DNA of 64,000 bases from Levilactobacillus zymae DSM 19395 (GTDB taxonomy: Bacteria; Bacillota; Bacilli; Lactobacillales; Lactobacillaceae), in NCBI RefSeq assembly GCF_001434115.1, contig NZ_AZDW01000014.1, forward strand, positions 1 to 64,000, in the 5' to 3' direction. Below the pieces are notes generated by a model that saw only the letters and a program-made list of their open reading frames with translations, was not told the DNA's origin and searched no databases. Shown in pieces: positions 16,094 through 26,980 of this stretch; the stretch's first letter is position 1; the number at the start of each line of letters is the position of its first letter. A program made the translations under genes and the position numbers.

Positions 16094-18556
16094 TTAGTGT
16101 CGGTTCCCGTTTTGCGAGTTCCGGTGTTGCCCACCGCCATGGTTGCTGTTGCGGTGGTTATTCCCGGCGTTCCCGCGGTGGTCCGAGGACCGGTGCGTGT
16201 TATTGTTATTCGTGTTGCGGTGACCAGCGCCACCGTTGTTGCGGTTGCCGCCGTTGCCCCCATTACGGTGGTTACGGTTCCCGCCATTACCGCCGTTGTG
16301 ACCGCCATTCCCGTGTTGGTTGTTCCGGTTGCTGCCGAAGCGACCGCCGCCACGAGAGCGGTGTTCCCGGTGCGGCAAGAGGTCGCTGACCGGAGCGTCT
16401 TCAGGGTTCAACAGTTCAAAGTCGATTTCACTTTGTTCCTTGTCCACGTGAATGACCTTGACCCGAATAGCTTGACCGATTCGGTAAGTCCGCCGCGTAT
16501 TGCGACCAACCAAGGCCAGGTACTTTTCCACGTATTCGTAGTAGTCGTCTTGCATCCGGCTGATGTGAATCAGGCCTTCGATGGTGTTCGGTAATTCCAC
16601 GAACATCCCGAACTTCATCACGGAACTGACGACGGCGTCAAACTCTTCGCCGACGTGGTCCGCCATGTATTCGGCCATCTTCATGTCGTTCGTATCCCGT
16701 TCGGCATCGATTGCCCGCCGTTCCATTTCGGACGTGTGGACCCCGATTTCTTCCAGGACCGGTGCGAAGACTTGCTTCGACGCATCGTTGATTCCGTGAT
16801 CTTCGTAGTAATGAATCATCCGGTGCACCATGGTATCTGGGTACCGCCGAATTGGCGACGTGAAGTGGGTGTAGAATTCCGCCCCCAACCCAAAGTGTCC
16901 CAGGGATTGGTCACTGTACCGCGCTTGCTTTAAGCTCCGCAGCATCATGACCGAGACCATGGCTTCTTCCGGCTTACCAGCAACCTGCTTTAAGATGCCT
17001 TGCATCATCTTTGGCCGCAAGTGGTTCGGGTCACCCTTGACGTTGATCCCGAAGGCCGTCAAGAATTCGAAGAAACTGCGAACCCGGTCGCCATCTGGCG
17101 TTTCGTGGACCCGGTATAAGAACGGCACCTTGGCGCGGAAGTAGTGTTCCGCGACGGTTTCGTTCGCAGCCAGCATGAAGGATTCAATCATCCGTTCTGC
17201 CAGACCCCGCGTCCGTAACTTCACGTCGATTGCGTGGCCCTTGTCGTCCACGATGATTTCGGCTTCGCGGTCATCAAAATCAATGGCCCCCCGGTTCTTC
17301 CGGTGCTTGAGTAAGATTCGGTGTAAGTCGCCCATGTCTTCAAACATCGGGACTAATTCCTTGTAGCGGTCCATGGTCACCGCATCGTGGGCTTCCAGGA
17401 TTTGGTTAACGGCCGTGTAGGTCATCCGGGCCTTCGAGCGCATCACGGACGGGTGAATCCGGTGCTTGACCACGTTACCTTCTGGGTCGATTTCCATGTC
17501 ACAACTCATACATAACCGTAATTCGCCCTCATTCAGCGAGCAAATGCCGTTGGATAACCGCCGGGGTAACATCGGAATCACCCGGTCGGTCAGGTAAACG
17601 GACGTACCCCGCTTGTAGGCTTCCTTATCGATCAACGAGCCTGGCGTCACGTAATGCGACACATCGGCAATGTGAACCCCTAAGTGGTAGTTCCCGTTAG
17701 GTAGCTTCCAGACGGTCACGGCATCGTCCAAGTCTTTAGAAGACTCACCATCGATGGTTACCAAGTTTTGGTTGGTGACGTCTTCACGCCCCTGCATTTC
17801 TTCGGGCAGGACGTGATCCGGAATCTCGTCGGCCGCTTGCATCACGTCTTCCGGAAATTCGGCCGGAATGTTGTGTTGGTAAACGATCTGTAAGATGTCG
17901 ATTCCTGGGTCGTCGACGCTCCCGATGACCTGTTTGGCAATCCCCACCATGGCATCGGGATGCGCATCATTAGGGTATTCCGTGATTTCGGCCGTAACGA
18001 CTTCACCGGGCGTTGGCTTCAAGCCCACGGCGGTGATGTAGAACTTGTACTTGAGCAACTTCTTGTCCGTCAAGCGAACTTGGCCCACGTAACCGGCATC
18101 GTCGTCGGTCTGCATGAACTCGCCGACGACCTGTTCGTAATGCCGTTCGACGATTTCGGTAACCTTACCTTCGGGGCCTTTGCCCGTGCGGGGGTCGCCG
18201 GCCCGGACAATTTCAATCTTGACCGTGTCGCCGTTTAAGGCTCGCATGGTGTTGTCCGGCGCGATGTAGGCATCGGGTTCCACCTTGTTTTCGTCGTACG
18301 CCACGAACCCAAAGCCCTTGTCGTTACCGTGGAAAATCCCGGTTAAGACCTTTTGGCTGGGGTCCAGCTGAAAATGCCCGCGGTCGGTGACTTGAACTAA
18401 GCCATCCCGTTCGAGCTGCGCGAGTTCCTGGACAATCAGCTTAAACGCCGCTGATCCGTGATAATGGAGGGCATCCGAAATGTCCTCAACGGTATAGGTT
18501 TGATCCGCGTGTGCGCGGAAAAACGCTGTTAAATCTGCTTTTAAATTATCTTGCAC
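16094..18556 (-). CDS. rnr: Ribonuclease R
   Basis: A processive 3'-5' exoribonuclease that degrades structured RNA. In the 820-aa protein: N-terminal winged-helix domain (1-70), cold-shock/OB domains, the RNB catalytic domain with its Asp cluster (VTIDGESSKDLDDAV) near 270, and an S1 domain near 630-715. It ends in an unusual tail of about 90 residues made almost only of G, N, H, R and S. The start is GTG at 18556 after GAGGAA. An in-frame TTG eight codons upstream lies at the ribosome site. It belongs to secG-esterase-rnr-smpB. Confidence 0.95.
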   Translation of the reverse strand: MQDNLKADLTAFFRAHADQTYTVEDISDALHYHGSAAFKLIVQELAQLERDGLVQVTDRGHFQLDPSQKVLTGIFHGNDKGFGFVAYDENKVEPDAYIAPDNTMRALNGDTVKIEIVRAGDPRTGKGPEGKVTEIVERHYEQVVGEFMQTDDDAGYVGQVRLTDKKLLKYKFYITAVGLKPTPGEVVTAEITEYPNDAHPDAMVGIAKQVIGSVDDPGIDILQIVYQHNIPAEFPEDVMQAADEIPDHVLPEEMQGREDVTNQNLVTIDGESSKDLDDAVTVWKLPNGNYHLGVHIADVSHYVTPGSLIDKEAYKRGTSVYLTDRVIPMLPRRLSNGICSLNEGELRLCMSCDMEIDPEGNVVKHRIHPSVMRSKARMTYTAVNQILEAHDAVTMDRYKELVPMFEDMGDLHRILLKHRKNRGAIDFDDREAEIIVDDKGHAIDVKLRTRGLAERMIESFMLAANETVAEHYFRAKVPFLYRVHETPDGDRVRSFFEFLTAFGINVKGDPNHLRPKMMQGILKQVAGKPEEAMVSVMMLRSLKQARYSDQSLGHFGLGAEFYTHFTSPIRRYPDTMVHRMIHYYEDHGINDASKQVFAPVLEEIGVHTSEMERRAIDAERDTNDMKMAEYMADHVGEEFDAVVSSVMKFGMFVELPNTIEGLIHISRMQDDYYEYVEKYLALVGRNTRRTYRIGQAIRVKVIHVDKEQSEIDFELLNPEDAPVSDLLPHREHRSRGGGRFGSNRNNQHGNGGHNGGNGGNRNHRNGGNGGNRNNGGAGHRNTNNNNTHRSSDHRGNAGNNHRNSNHGGGQHRNSQNGNRH

Positions 18557-18566
18557 TATAAATTCC

Positions 18567-19319
18567 TCATTGTTTTTCAAAGATTGGGTGTAAAAACGCT
18601 AAAATATCCGCCTCGAGTGCGTGGTGGGCCGAATTAACGGTCAAAACGTGCCCGGCACCGGCGTAATTATGATAATCGATTTGGTCGGCGGGATAGGCCG
18701 CTGCCAGCCATTGGCCCGAGCGCGGGTCGATCATCTGATCGGCGTCGCCCTGCGCAATGAATACTGGTTGGTGGATGTCCCGTAAATGGGTGGCCGTGGT
18801 GTCTGCAAAGGCCTGAATCGCCGTTAACTGGGCGGTCAGGTGGTCTTGCAGCCATGCCACCTTGTGATCCTGTGCCGCGCCCACAATATTCTGGGTGCGG
18901 TACGTGGCGCGCGCCATCTCAATAAACGCGGTCGGAACGCGCGTCTGGCCCCGAAAGATCACGGGGGAGGCAATCGTTCCGCCCCCCACTAGTTGCGGGT
19001 CTTCTAGTAACGCCCGGGTGGCAAACAGGCCGCCCAGCGAGAGACCAAAGATGGCAATTTGTTGGTACCCACGTTCTCGTAAGAAAGCAATCGCGTCACG
19101 GGTGTCTTGCCACCACTGCTGCGGGGAGCCGTCCCGTAAAATATCGGCGGGATCCCCGGTCGCGTGCCCCGTAAAAATGGGTGCGAGAACCGTATACTGC
19201 TCGCTTTGCAATTTTCGTGCTAGCAAGCGCATGTCGTTAGAGCTACCCGAATAAGCGTGCAATAAAATTACTGCGTGAGGGCCCTGCTCAAAGAAGAGCG
19301 GGACTGGTTTTCGAATCAT
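18567..19319 (-). CDS. Alpha/beta-hydrolase, carboxylesterase type
   Basis: A 250-aa hydrolase with the nucleophile elbow GLSLGG (Ser near 95), an oxyanion HAYSGSS motif near residue 21, an Asp in GDADQMIDPRSG and the catalytic His in AGAGHVLT. It is the 'est' gene that lies between secG and rnr in many Gram-positives. It probably hydrolyses short-chain esters. Its natural substrate is unknown. It lies 10 bases before the rnr start. Confidence 0.92.
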   Translation of the reverse strand: MIRKPVPLFFEQGPHAVILLHAYSGSSNDMRLLARKLQSEQYTVLAPIFTGHATGDPADILRDGSPQQWWQDTRDAIAFLRERGYQQIAIFGLSLGGLFATRALLEDPQLVGGGTIASPVIFRGQTRVPTAFIEMARATYRTQNIVGAAQDHKVAWLQDHLTAQLTAIQAFADTTATHLRDIHQPVFIAQGDADQMIDPRSGQWLAAAYPADQIDYHNYAGAGHVLTVNSAHHALEADILAFLHPIFEKQ

Positions 19320-19401
19320 GTCAAACCACCGCTTTCCGCTATCGAAGATAGTCTGTACTGCGATTCTGCCGGAGTCATTTTCAGGCCCACGGCAGTTTTA
19401 A

Positions 19402-19438
19402 CTAAAAAGCCCCCTGCTAATAAAACGGACAGGAGGCT
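19402..19438 (-). terminator. secG terminator
   Basis: Minus-strand stem AGCCTCCTG...CAGGGGGCT followed by TTTTT, just after the secG stop. It probably reduces readthrough into the esterase gene. Confidence 0.75.
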
Positions 19439-19445
19439 GACATCT

Positions 19446-19682
19446 CTAATGTGAAGATAGATATACTAAAGCCATTGCCAGCGCAAAGAAGATGATGCCT
19501 AAGACGACGGTCACTTTTTGCATGAAGGCTTCGAACCCTCGCGGCTTTTGCTTTGCAAAGAGGTCGTCGGCACCACCGGACAGTGCTGACAACGCATCGT
19601 TCGTCTTAGCAGGCTGCATCATAACCGCAATGATAATTAAAACACTGACAATTAGAATACAGGTCATTAAAAAATTATACAC
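19446..19682 (-). CDS. secG: Preprotein translocase subunit SecG
   Basis: A small auxiliary subunit of the SecYEG channel. The 78-aa protein has two membrane helices (residues 4-22 and 55-74) joined by a polar loop with SGGADDLFAKQKPRG, characteristic of SecG. The start is GTG, preceded by AGGAGG. A TATAGT -10 lies about 33 bases upstream. Confidence 0.95.
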   Translation of the reverse strand: MYNFLMTCILIVSVLIIIAVMMQPAKTNDALSALSGGADDLFAKQKPRGFEAFMQKVTVVLGIIFFALAMALVYLSSH

Positions 19683-19778
19683 AAATTTGCCTCCTACCTA
19701 CCGAATAGGTCTAACTATACTCCCCTTAATCTATCATAATCGGCCGCTTTTTACCAGCCCCAGGCCCAAAAAGGCCCC

Positions 19779-21317
19779 TCAGGCGTCCAGTCGACGCATT
19801 TGTTGACGAACATAGGCCCGATTATGCTGATAGGTCAAAATAATCAAAATATCGCCGGCCCGCAGCAAAGTATCGCCGTGCGGAATCACCTGACGTTCCC
19901 CCCGTTGGACACCGACCAGCAAGGCCCCTTGCGGCCATTTAATGTCACGGACTTGGCGTTCGACCAGCGGGGAGTCGCCCCCCACGGGATATTCCACCCG
20001 GTCGGTCAACCCGTGGGCGTCGGGGTCCGCCGGCGTGACTAATTTTTCTAATAACGCCTCGTAAATTGGCGCTCCACCCAGCACGTCAACGGTGATGTAG
20101 GCCACGATGGCTACCACCGCCAACGGCAATAGGTGTTGCAAGCTGCCCACCATTTCGGTGATCAGCAAAATCGCGGTGAACGGCGCCTTCGAAATCCCGG
20201 CAAAGTAACCCGCCATGGCGTAAATCATGAAGTTAGCGATGAACGCCGCGGGTAACCACCCCAGGAGAACGAAGCTTCGCGCCCCCACGGCCCCCAATAA
20301 GGCTCCCAATGTCAGGATCGGTAAGAAGATCCCACCAGGCAACCCGGAACCGTAACTGATCATGGAAAAGACCAGCCGCAAAACAAAGTACCCAATTAAT
20401 GGAACCAGTAGTGGCGTGTGCTGGGCAAACGAAACAATCATTTGATTACCCCCACCCAGCGTTTCCGGCCAGAACAGGCCAATCGGAATCACCAATAGAA
20501 ACGGGATGATGCCGTTCAGGTGCGCCGGTAACCAAGTCAACTTGGCGTACAGTTTGCCGCCGTTAAGCGTCCCCCACTGATACACAACCCCCAGCAGGCC
20601 CAGCCCCACGCCTAAAATCAGGAGCAGACCGTAATACTTGAGGGGTAACGCGTGTTGGTAAGCGATATGTAAGACCGGCGTTAGCCCAAACACCTCACTG
20701 GAAATGAAGTCGGCCACCACCGCACTGGTCAGCGATGTGATCCAGACTAGCGTGGAAAAACTATGATACACCTCTTCTAGGATAAACAGCGTCGAGGCGA
20801 TTGGCGCGTTGAAGGCCGCGGACAATCCGGCCGCCGCACCACCGGCAATCAGTAGCCGACGTCGACGGCCATCAAAGTTGAACCGTTCGGCCATCCCCTG
20901 AGCGACGGTCCCGCCCAGCTGAATCGACGGGCCTTCCCGTCCCAGAAACAGGCCGGAGCCGATGCCTAAGATGCCGCCCACGAATTTCTTCCACAACACG
21001 GGCCACCAAGGATAATCCAATTCTCCGGCCAGTTGGCCCTCAATCTGGGGAATCCCGGACCCCTTGATCATGCTAGTGCGCTTGACCAGGTGCCCGATAA
21101 AAATCGCCACTAAAACCAATAAAATGGCCCAGGGCAACAACCACATTGGGTGTCCCCCGAGCCAACCATACATGGCTTGCATGAGTTTGAGGAGTTGTTC
21201 GATACTTAATCGAAACGCGCTGACCACGATTCCCGCTCCGATTCCAACCAATCCGCCGAAGCCGATTGCCTGGACTCGAGTAAAATCGTGACGCGTCGTT
21301 TGTCGTTGCTGTTGCAT
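19779..21317 (-). CDS. ClC-family chloride channel/antiporter with TrkA_C domain
   Basis: A 512-aa protein with the ClC transport domain (about residues 15-420) carrying the ion-selectivity motifs GSGIP, GREGPS (gating Glu) and GLPGGIFLP, followed by a C-terminal RCK/TrkA_C domain (about 430-510) of the kind that can bind small ligands. It probably acts as a Cl-/H+ antiporter in acid resistance, or as a fluoride exporter; the gating Glu and GREGPS favour the chloride type. The start has GGGGAGG upstream. It is monocistronic. Confidence 0.93.
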   Translation of the reverse strand: MQQQRQTTRHDFTRVQAIGFGGLVGIGAGIVVSAFRLSIEQLLKLMQAMYGWLGGHPMWLLPWAILLVLVAIFIGHLVKRTSMIKGSGIPQIEGQLAGELDYPWWPVLWKKFVGGILGIGSGLFLGREGPSIQLGGTVAQGMAERFNFDGRRRRLLIAGGAAAGLSAAFNAPIASTLFILEEVYHSFSTLVWITSLTSAVVADFISSEVFGLTPVLHIAYQHALPLKYYGLLLILGVGLGLLGVVYQWGTLNGGKLYAKLTWLPAHLNGIIPFLLVIPIGLFWPETLGGGNQMIVSFAQHTPLLVPLIGYFVLRLVFSMISYGSGLPGGIFLPILTLGALLGAVGARSFVLLGWLPAAFIANFMIYAMAGYFAGISKAPFTAILLITEMVGSLQHLLPLAVVAIVAYITVDVLGGAPIYEALLEKLVTPADPDAHGLTDRVEYPVGGDSPLVERQVRDIKWPQGALLVGVQRGERQVIPHGDTLLRAGDILIILTYQHNRAYVRQQMRRLDA

Positions 21318-21378
21318 GTTTCGTGTTCCTCCCCGTTTTTCTGTCTACGTTTTAGTGTAGCACAGAATTTCGGAAAGC

Positions 21379-23151
21379 TTAGTGCAAACGTCGATAAACC
21401 CACGGGCTAGTTAGTGTCGTTCCCAAAAGTAACCACCCTAGTCCGGCCCACCGATTCGGCTGCCCTGCCGTTTGGGGTAACCGTGAAGTACGGTGGGAAG
21501 CGGCAGTCTTAGCCTTAGTCGTTATTCGCACTTTAGTGACTGGCATATGGTGGCGCCGATGAGCGTGCGGGTGACGGTGCGCCGCGTGCCGGGACTTCGT
21601 GGGCGTCTGATTATCCGCATCGCCTAGTTCGGCCACGTGATTGAATTGGTCCGGCCGGGATTGGGGCCGGGAGTCCGTTTCCGCCACTAACGGCATTGCT
21701 AAGGTTTCCTGTAGCGCCGAATGGGGTTTGGTGACTGGGCGTCCCGGCGACAATACCGGGCGCTGCCCACTATCAGCGGTCACTGGTCCTACCGGTTGGG
21801 GTATCGCGGGGGCCGGATTTGCTGGGCCCCGGTGTGGCCGCCTTACCGGGGATGGCTGAACGGCGGGCGGCGTTACTAGCGTTGATGACGCATGACCCGA
21901 GCCGTTATGGTGCGGGCCCGCCGGTGCGGTAGCTCCCGGCCCAGTCGGCTTTTTCTGGGACTGCGGGGCTGGTTGACTTTGGTGCGGTGACTGATGTGAT
22001 TGCGGCGGTGTGAGTTGCGGCGTTTCCGGTCGCTGCGGGACTTGTGGTTGATCAGTCGTAGGCTCAACTGGTTGGATTGGATGGGTTGGCCTCTCTGGCA
22101 CTTCCCCTGGTTGGACCGGTCCCGCAGGCCGTTCCGTTGTGGGCTGTTTTCCTGGCTGACCCTGCGGTTGCGTGGGCGTTGGCCCGACCACGACTGGACC
22201 CGGTTGGGGTTGGGGCTGAGGCTTAGCCGGTTGCGGTGTTGCTGGCTGGGGATCCTTAGGCACTGGTAACGGCCGCTGTGTTGGCGATTGCGGGCCGTTA
22301 GAATTCGGCTTCCCTGCAGACGATTGCCCCGGGTGCGGCGCCTTATCGGCGGAACCATCGGGCATCGGTTTGGGGTTGATTGGCTGACCACCATCATGGG
22401 CACCGCCGGACTGTGATGGCCCGGGTTGGGGCCCCGGTAACGTTGGTGCTGGTGGGACCGGTTTTGTCGTGGTCGTGCCCGGTTGTTCGTTAACATGGGG
22501 AACTTCCACGGGCGGTTTAGAATTAGACGCTCCCTCCTGCGAGCTAGTTTCCGTTGACGGTGGCGTCACCACCGTCACGTGGTCTGAAGGCAGCTGTGGA
22601 ACTCGATGAGCGCCTAACTTATCAATCTTTCTGATTTTAATATGCCAAGCACTACTAGAATTCATTACCGGCCGATAGGCATCTTCCGGATTTACTAATT
22701 CATACCCATCCGGTAGCGGTAAAACCGGCCATCCCCCCGCCGCATCTTTAACCGCGAAGTAAAGAATTTCCGAGCCGACCTTCTCATGATCATCAACATC
22801 GACAAAGATAACCTTCTCATCAGCCATTTGTTTACTGGTATAAATGACGTCCGTAACCTCACCTTGAATCGTTTGGTGCGGATCATAATCAAAATTCTTA
22901 GAACCATCTATCAGTTCCGATAACTGGGGGACCGCCGTATCCTCATCCTGATGCGTCAACACCGTTTTATACAGCCTGGTCTTGTACCCGCCGCCCCCAA
23001 TGTCATTAGCCTTGATCCAATAATTGATGATCCGGGCATTTTCTAAATTATCCTGAGTCGGTCGTTGACTGGCGGCCCGGGCCACCGGTTGTCCCCAACT
23101 CCCACCGGCGACTAATACGCCGGCCAAACATAACCATCGTTTCCATGTCAT
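21379..23151 (-). CDS. Proline-rich surface protein with LPXTG-like anchor
   Basis: A 590-aa predicted cell-wall protein. It has a signal peptide (residues 1-27, MTWKRWLCLAGVLVAGG...ARA/AS), a folded N-terminal domain (about 28-190) that I do not recognise, then some 300 residues of Pro/Gln/Ser/Thr-rich linker, a His/Arg cluster (AAHRHPHAHRRHH) and a C-terminal sorting-like signal: LPQTAG, a hydrophobic segment and YRRLH. LPQTA departs from the usual LPQTG, so sortase anchoring is probable but not certain. The start at 23151 has GGGAGG. The longer ORF upstream has none. It lies after eno with no clear promoter of its own. Confidence 0.85.
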   Translation of the reverse strand: MTWKRWLCLAGVLVAGGSWGQPVARAASQRPTQDNLENARIINYWIKANDIGGGGYKTRLYKTVLTHQDEDTAVPQLSELIDGSKNFDYDPHQTIQGEVTDVIYTSKQMADEKVIFVDVDDHEKVGSEILYFAVKDAAGGWPVLPLPDGYELVNPEDAYRPVMNSSSAWHIKIRKIDKLGAHRVPQLPSDHVTVVTPPSTETSSQEGASNSKPPVEVPHVNEQPGTTTTKPVPPAPTLPGPQPGPSQSGGAHDGGQPINPKPMPDGSADKAPHPGQSSAGKPNSNGPQSPTQRPLPVPKDPQPATPQPAKPQPQPQPGPVVVGPTPTQPQGQPGKQPTTERPAGPVQPGEVPERPTHPIQPVEPTTDQPQVPQRPETPQLTPPQSHQSPHQSQPAPQSQKKPTGPGATAPAGPHHNGSGHASSTLVTPPAVQPSPVRRPHRGPANPAPAIPQPVGPVTADSGQRPVLSPGRPVTKPHSALQETLAMPLVAETDSRPQSRPDQFNHVAELGDADNQTPTKSRHAAHRHPHAHRRHHMPVTKVRITTKAKTAASHRTSRLPQTAGQPNRWAGLGWLLLGTTLTSPWVYRRLH

Positions 23152-23205
23152 TGTTCTAACGCCTCCCTTTGCCCTTACTTCCGCAAAGGAAGGTGTTTTT
23201 GTACG

Positions 23206-23246
23206 AAAAAAATGGCGTTCCCTCATCACAAGGAAACGCCATTTTT
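23206..23246 (-). terminator. eno terminator
   Basis: Stem AAATGGCGTTtCC / GGaAACGCCATTT followed by T7 on the minus strand, 20 bases after the eno stop. Confidence 0.88.
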
Positions 23247-23265
23247 AACATTTAATTAGATTGGA

Positions 23266-24597
<1,332 letters not shown>

Positions 24598-24644
24598 TTA
24601 TGAAAGTTTGACTTCACGGGAACAAAACGCCCATCCCACGTTAC

Positions 24645-24673
24645 ATTCTATAAGTTTAACATTGAACTTTCAA
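24645..24673 (-). promoter_or_regulatory. eno promoter
   Basis: Minus-strand TTGAAA (24668-24673), 17-base spacer, TAGAAT (24645-24650). It allows eno to be expressed apart from the upstream glycolytic genes. Confidence 0.7.
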
Positions 24674-24683
24674 TTATATTTTG

Positions 24684-25448
24684 TTAGTTTTCCAAATTTT
24701 GATAATTTGCGAGTTGAATAAACGAGTCTTCCGCCAGACTGGACCCACCGGCTAAGACACCGTCGACGTTGCCGCGGGCCATGAGCCCCGCGATGTTATC
24801 CGGTTTCACACTGCCCCCGTACAACACCCGAACGCCGTTGGCTAAATCATCCGAATAAATATCGGCCAAAGTTTGGCGAATCAAGTAACACCCTTCCTCG
24901 GCCTGGTCGGACGACGCGGACGTCCCGCTACCGATGGCCCAGCTGGGTTCGTAGGCCACCACGATGCGCGCAGCGTCCTCGGCGCTGACGCCCTTCAGCG
25001 CGGCGCTGACTTGATTGACCACCCAGTGAATCTTTTCACCAGATTCTCGCCGACCCATGGTTTCGTCACAGCAGACAATCGGCGTCATACCGTTACGAAA
25101 GACCGCCTGGACCTTCCGGTTGATCACGTCGTCCGTTTCGTTAAAGTACCGCCGGCGTTCCGAATGCCCACAGATGACATAGGGAATCGCCATCTGGTGG
25201 AGCGCCTTAGGGCTAATTTCTCCCGTATAGGCGCCCTCGTCTTCGTAGTAGCAGGTCTCCGCCGCTACGCGTAACACTTGGTCAACGTTGGCTTCGAGCA
25301 TGGTCTCCAAGAACAGTGCCGGTGCCGCAATCGCCGTTTCCACCTTATCGGGTGCCGGTAACTTTCCCTGCACCGCGGTGACAAACGCACGGGCTTCCGC
25401 AACCGACTTATTCATCTTCCAATTCCCTGCAATCAGTGGTATCCGCAA
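24684..25448 (-). CDS. tpiA: Triosephosphate isomerase
   Basis: Interconverts dihydroxyacetone phosphate and glyceraldehyde-3-phosphate. The 254-aa TIM barrel has AGNWKMN (catalytic Lys), ICGHSERR (His), [10 protein letters not shown] (Glu) and the phosphate-binding YGGSVKPDN. The start is taken as TTG at 25448 ([13 protein letters not shown]), which matches the usual family N-terminus and follows AGGGGCGG. An ATG seven codons upstream is possible but lacks a good ribosome site. It lies after a terminator that separates it from pgk. Confidence 0.95.
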   Translation of the reverse strand: MRIPLIAGNWKMNKSVAEARAFVTAVQGKLPAPDKVETAIAAPALFLETMLEANVDQVLRVAAETCYYEDEGAYTGEISPKALHQMAIPYVICGHSERRRYFNETDDVINRKVQAVFRNGMTPIVCCDETMGRRESGEKIHWVVNQVSAALKGVSAEDAARIVVAYEPSWAIGSGTSASSDQAEEGCYLIRQTLADIYSDDLANGVRVLYGGSVKPDNIAGLMARGNVDGVLAGGSSLAEDSFIQLANYQNLEN

Positions 25449-25544
25449 CCTAATCCGCCCCTTTAACATAAAATTACTTACGCTTCATCATCTTACCGGA
25501 ATTCTCGGCAATCTACCAGTAAAAGCCCTTTCAGTCTGGCCTAA

Positions 25545-25577
25545 TCAAAAAGCCGTGATGCTGCCACCACGGCTTCT
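25545..25577 (-). terminator. pgk terminator/attenuator
   Basis: Minus-strand AAGCCGTG...CACGGCTTTTTG, just after pgk. Any tpiA transcription from pgk must read through it. Confidence 0.8.
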
Positions 25578-25589
25578 TGTGTCTTGCGT

Positions 25590-26792
25590 TTACTTGTCAG
25601 AAATAGCCGCAATCCCTGGTAACGTCTTACCTTCGAGGTATTCGAGGGAAGCCCCACCACCAGTGGAAATGTGGGATAACTTGTCAGCCACACCGAGTTG
25701 TTGAACGGCGGCAGTGGAATCCCCACCACCAACGATGGTCTTGGCATCACTTAACGTGCCCAAGAACTTACCGATTTCCAACGTTCCTTCGGCGTAGTTA
25801 CTCATTTCGAAGACACCCATTGGGCCGTTCCAAACAACGGTCTTGGCCGTCTTCAGAACGTCTTCGAATTCTTTGATGGACTTTGGTCCGATATCTAAGG
25901 CCATGTAGCCATCAGGAATATCGCCATCGACCGTCTTGTGCGCAGCGTCGTTGTCGAACTTTTCGGCAACCACGGAGTCAACGGGCAGTACCAGCTTGTC
26001 GCCGGCCTTGTCCAGGATTTCCTTGGCCAAGTCGATCTTGTCCTTTTCAACTAAGGAGTTCCCAATCTTCATACCCTTAGCAGCGTAGAAGGTGTAGGTC
26101 ATCCCTCCACCGATCAAGACCTTGTCAGCCTTGGACAGTAAGTTGTCGATCACGCCGATCTTATCAGAAACCTTGGCACCACCTAAGATGGCGACGAATG
26201 GGTGTTCTGGATTGTCGACGGCGCCACCGATGAACTTGATTTCCTTTTCCATTAAGAAACCAGCAGCGGTTTGGGCCATGTTGGACGCAATGCCGACGTT
26301 TGAGGCGTGAGAACGGTGGGCCGTCCCGAACGCATCGTTAACGAAGACGTCACCCAGTGAAGCCCAGTACTTGCCCAATTCAGGGTCGTTGCCGGATTCA
26401 CGCTTAACGTATTCGCCGTTCTTCACGTCTTCGTAACGGGTGTTTTCCATGACTAAGACGTCGCCATCGCTTAAGCCGTTAATGGCGTCTTCCAGTTGTT
26501 GACCTTCCGTGGTTGGGACGAAAGTGACTGGCTTGTTTAACAAGTTAGACAACCGTTCTGCGACTGGCCGCATGGACAGACCTGGCTTGTCGTCTTCCTT
26601 CTTAACCCGACCCAAGTGGGACAGTAAGATGGCCTTACCACCGTGTTCGATGACGTACTTGATTGTTGGCAATGCTGCCACGATCCGGTTATCGTTACCG
26701 ATCACACCGTCTTTGATGGGGACGTTAAAGTCGACACGCATGAGGACTTTTTTGCCCTTTAAGTCTAAATCAGAAACCGTTAATTTCGCCAA
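25590..26792 (-). CDS. pgk: Phosphoglycerate kinase
   Basis: Transfers phosphate from 1,3-bisphosphoglycerate to ADP. The 400-aa protein shows [11 protein letters not shown] near the N-terminus, the LLSHLGR loop, the [12 protein letters not shown] segment, [11 protein letters not shown] in the hinge and the ATP-site [13 protein letters not shown]. The start is preceded by GAAGGAGG. A strong promoter lies upstream, separate from gap. Confidence 0.98.
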   Translation of the reverse strand: MAKLTVSDLDLKGKKVLMRVDFNVPIKDGVIGNDNRIVAALPTIKYVIEHGGKAILLSHLGRVKKEDDKPGLSMRPVAERLSNLLNKPVTFVPTTEGQQLEDAINGLSDGDVLVMENTRYEDVKNGEYVKRESGNDPELGKYWASLGDVFVNDAFGTAHRSHASNVGIASNMAQTAAGFLMEKEIKFIGGAVDNPEHPFVAILGGAKVSDKIGVIDNLLSKADKVLIGGGMTYTFYAAKGMKIGNSLVEKDKIDLAKEILDKAGDKLVLPVDSVVAEKFDNDAAHKTVDGDIPDGYMALDIGPKSIKEFEDVLKTAKTVVWNGPMGVFEMSNYAEGTLEIGKFLGTLSDAKTIVGGGDSTAAVQQLGVADKLSHISTGGGASLEYLEGKTLPGIAAISDK

Positions 26793-26838
26793 TTTAGAAA
26801 ATCCTCCTTCAATTGATAACCAAAATGATTACTTTCAC

Positions 26839-26867
26839 AATATACAGCACTTACCGGCGAATTTCAA
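26839..26867 (-). promoter_or_regulatory. pgk promoter
   Basis: Minus-strand TTGAAA (26862-26867), 17-base spacer, TATATT (26839-26844). The leader is about 40 bases. Confidence 0.78.
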
Positions 26868-26896
26868 AGGACTTCTCTTAAATTCACCGTGGCAAA

Positions 26897-26932
26897 CAAA
26901 AACGCGTCGAGGAAGACCCTCCCCCGCCGCGT
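26897..26932 (-). terminator. gap terminator
   Basis: Minus-strand stem AACGCG...CGCGTT with an inner GAGG/CCTC pairing, followed by TTTTTG. It lies between gap and the pgk promoter. Confidence 0.7.
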
Positions 26933-26980
26933 TCGTGCGTAACTTTTTATGACGCGCTTAATCACGCGGCAACGCTTTGA

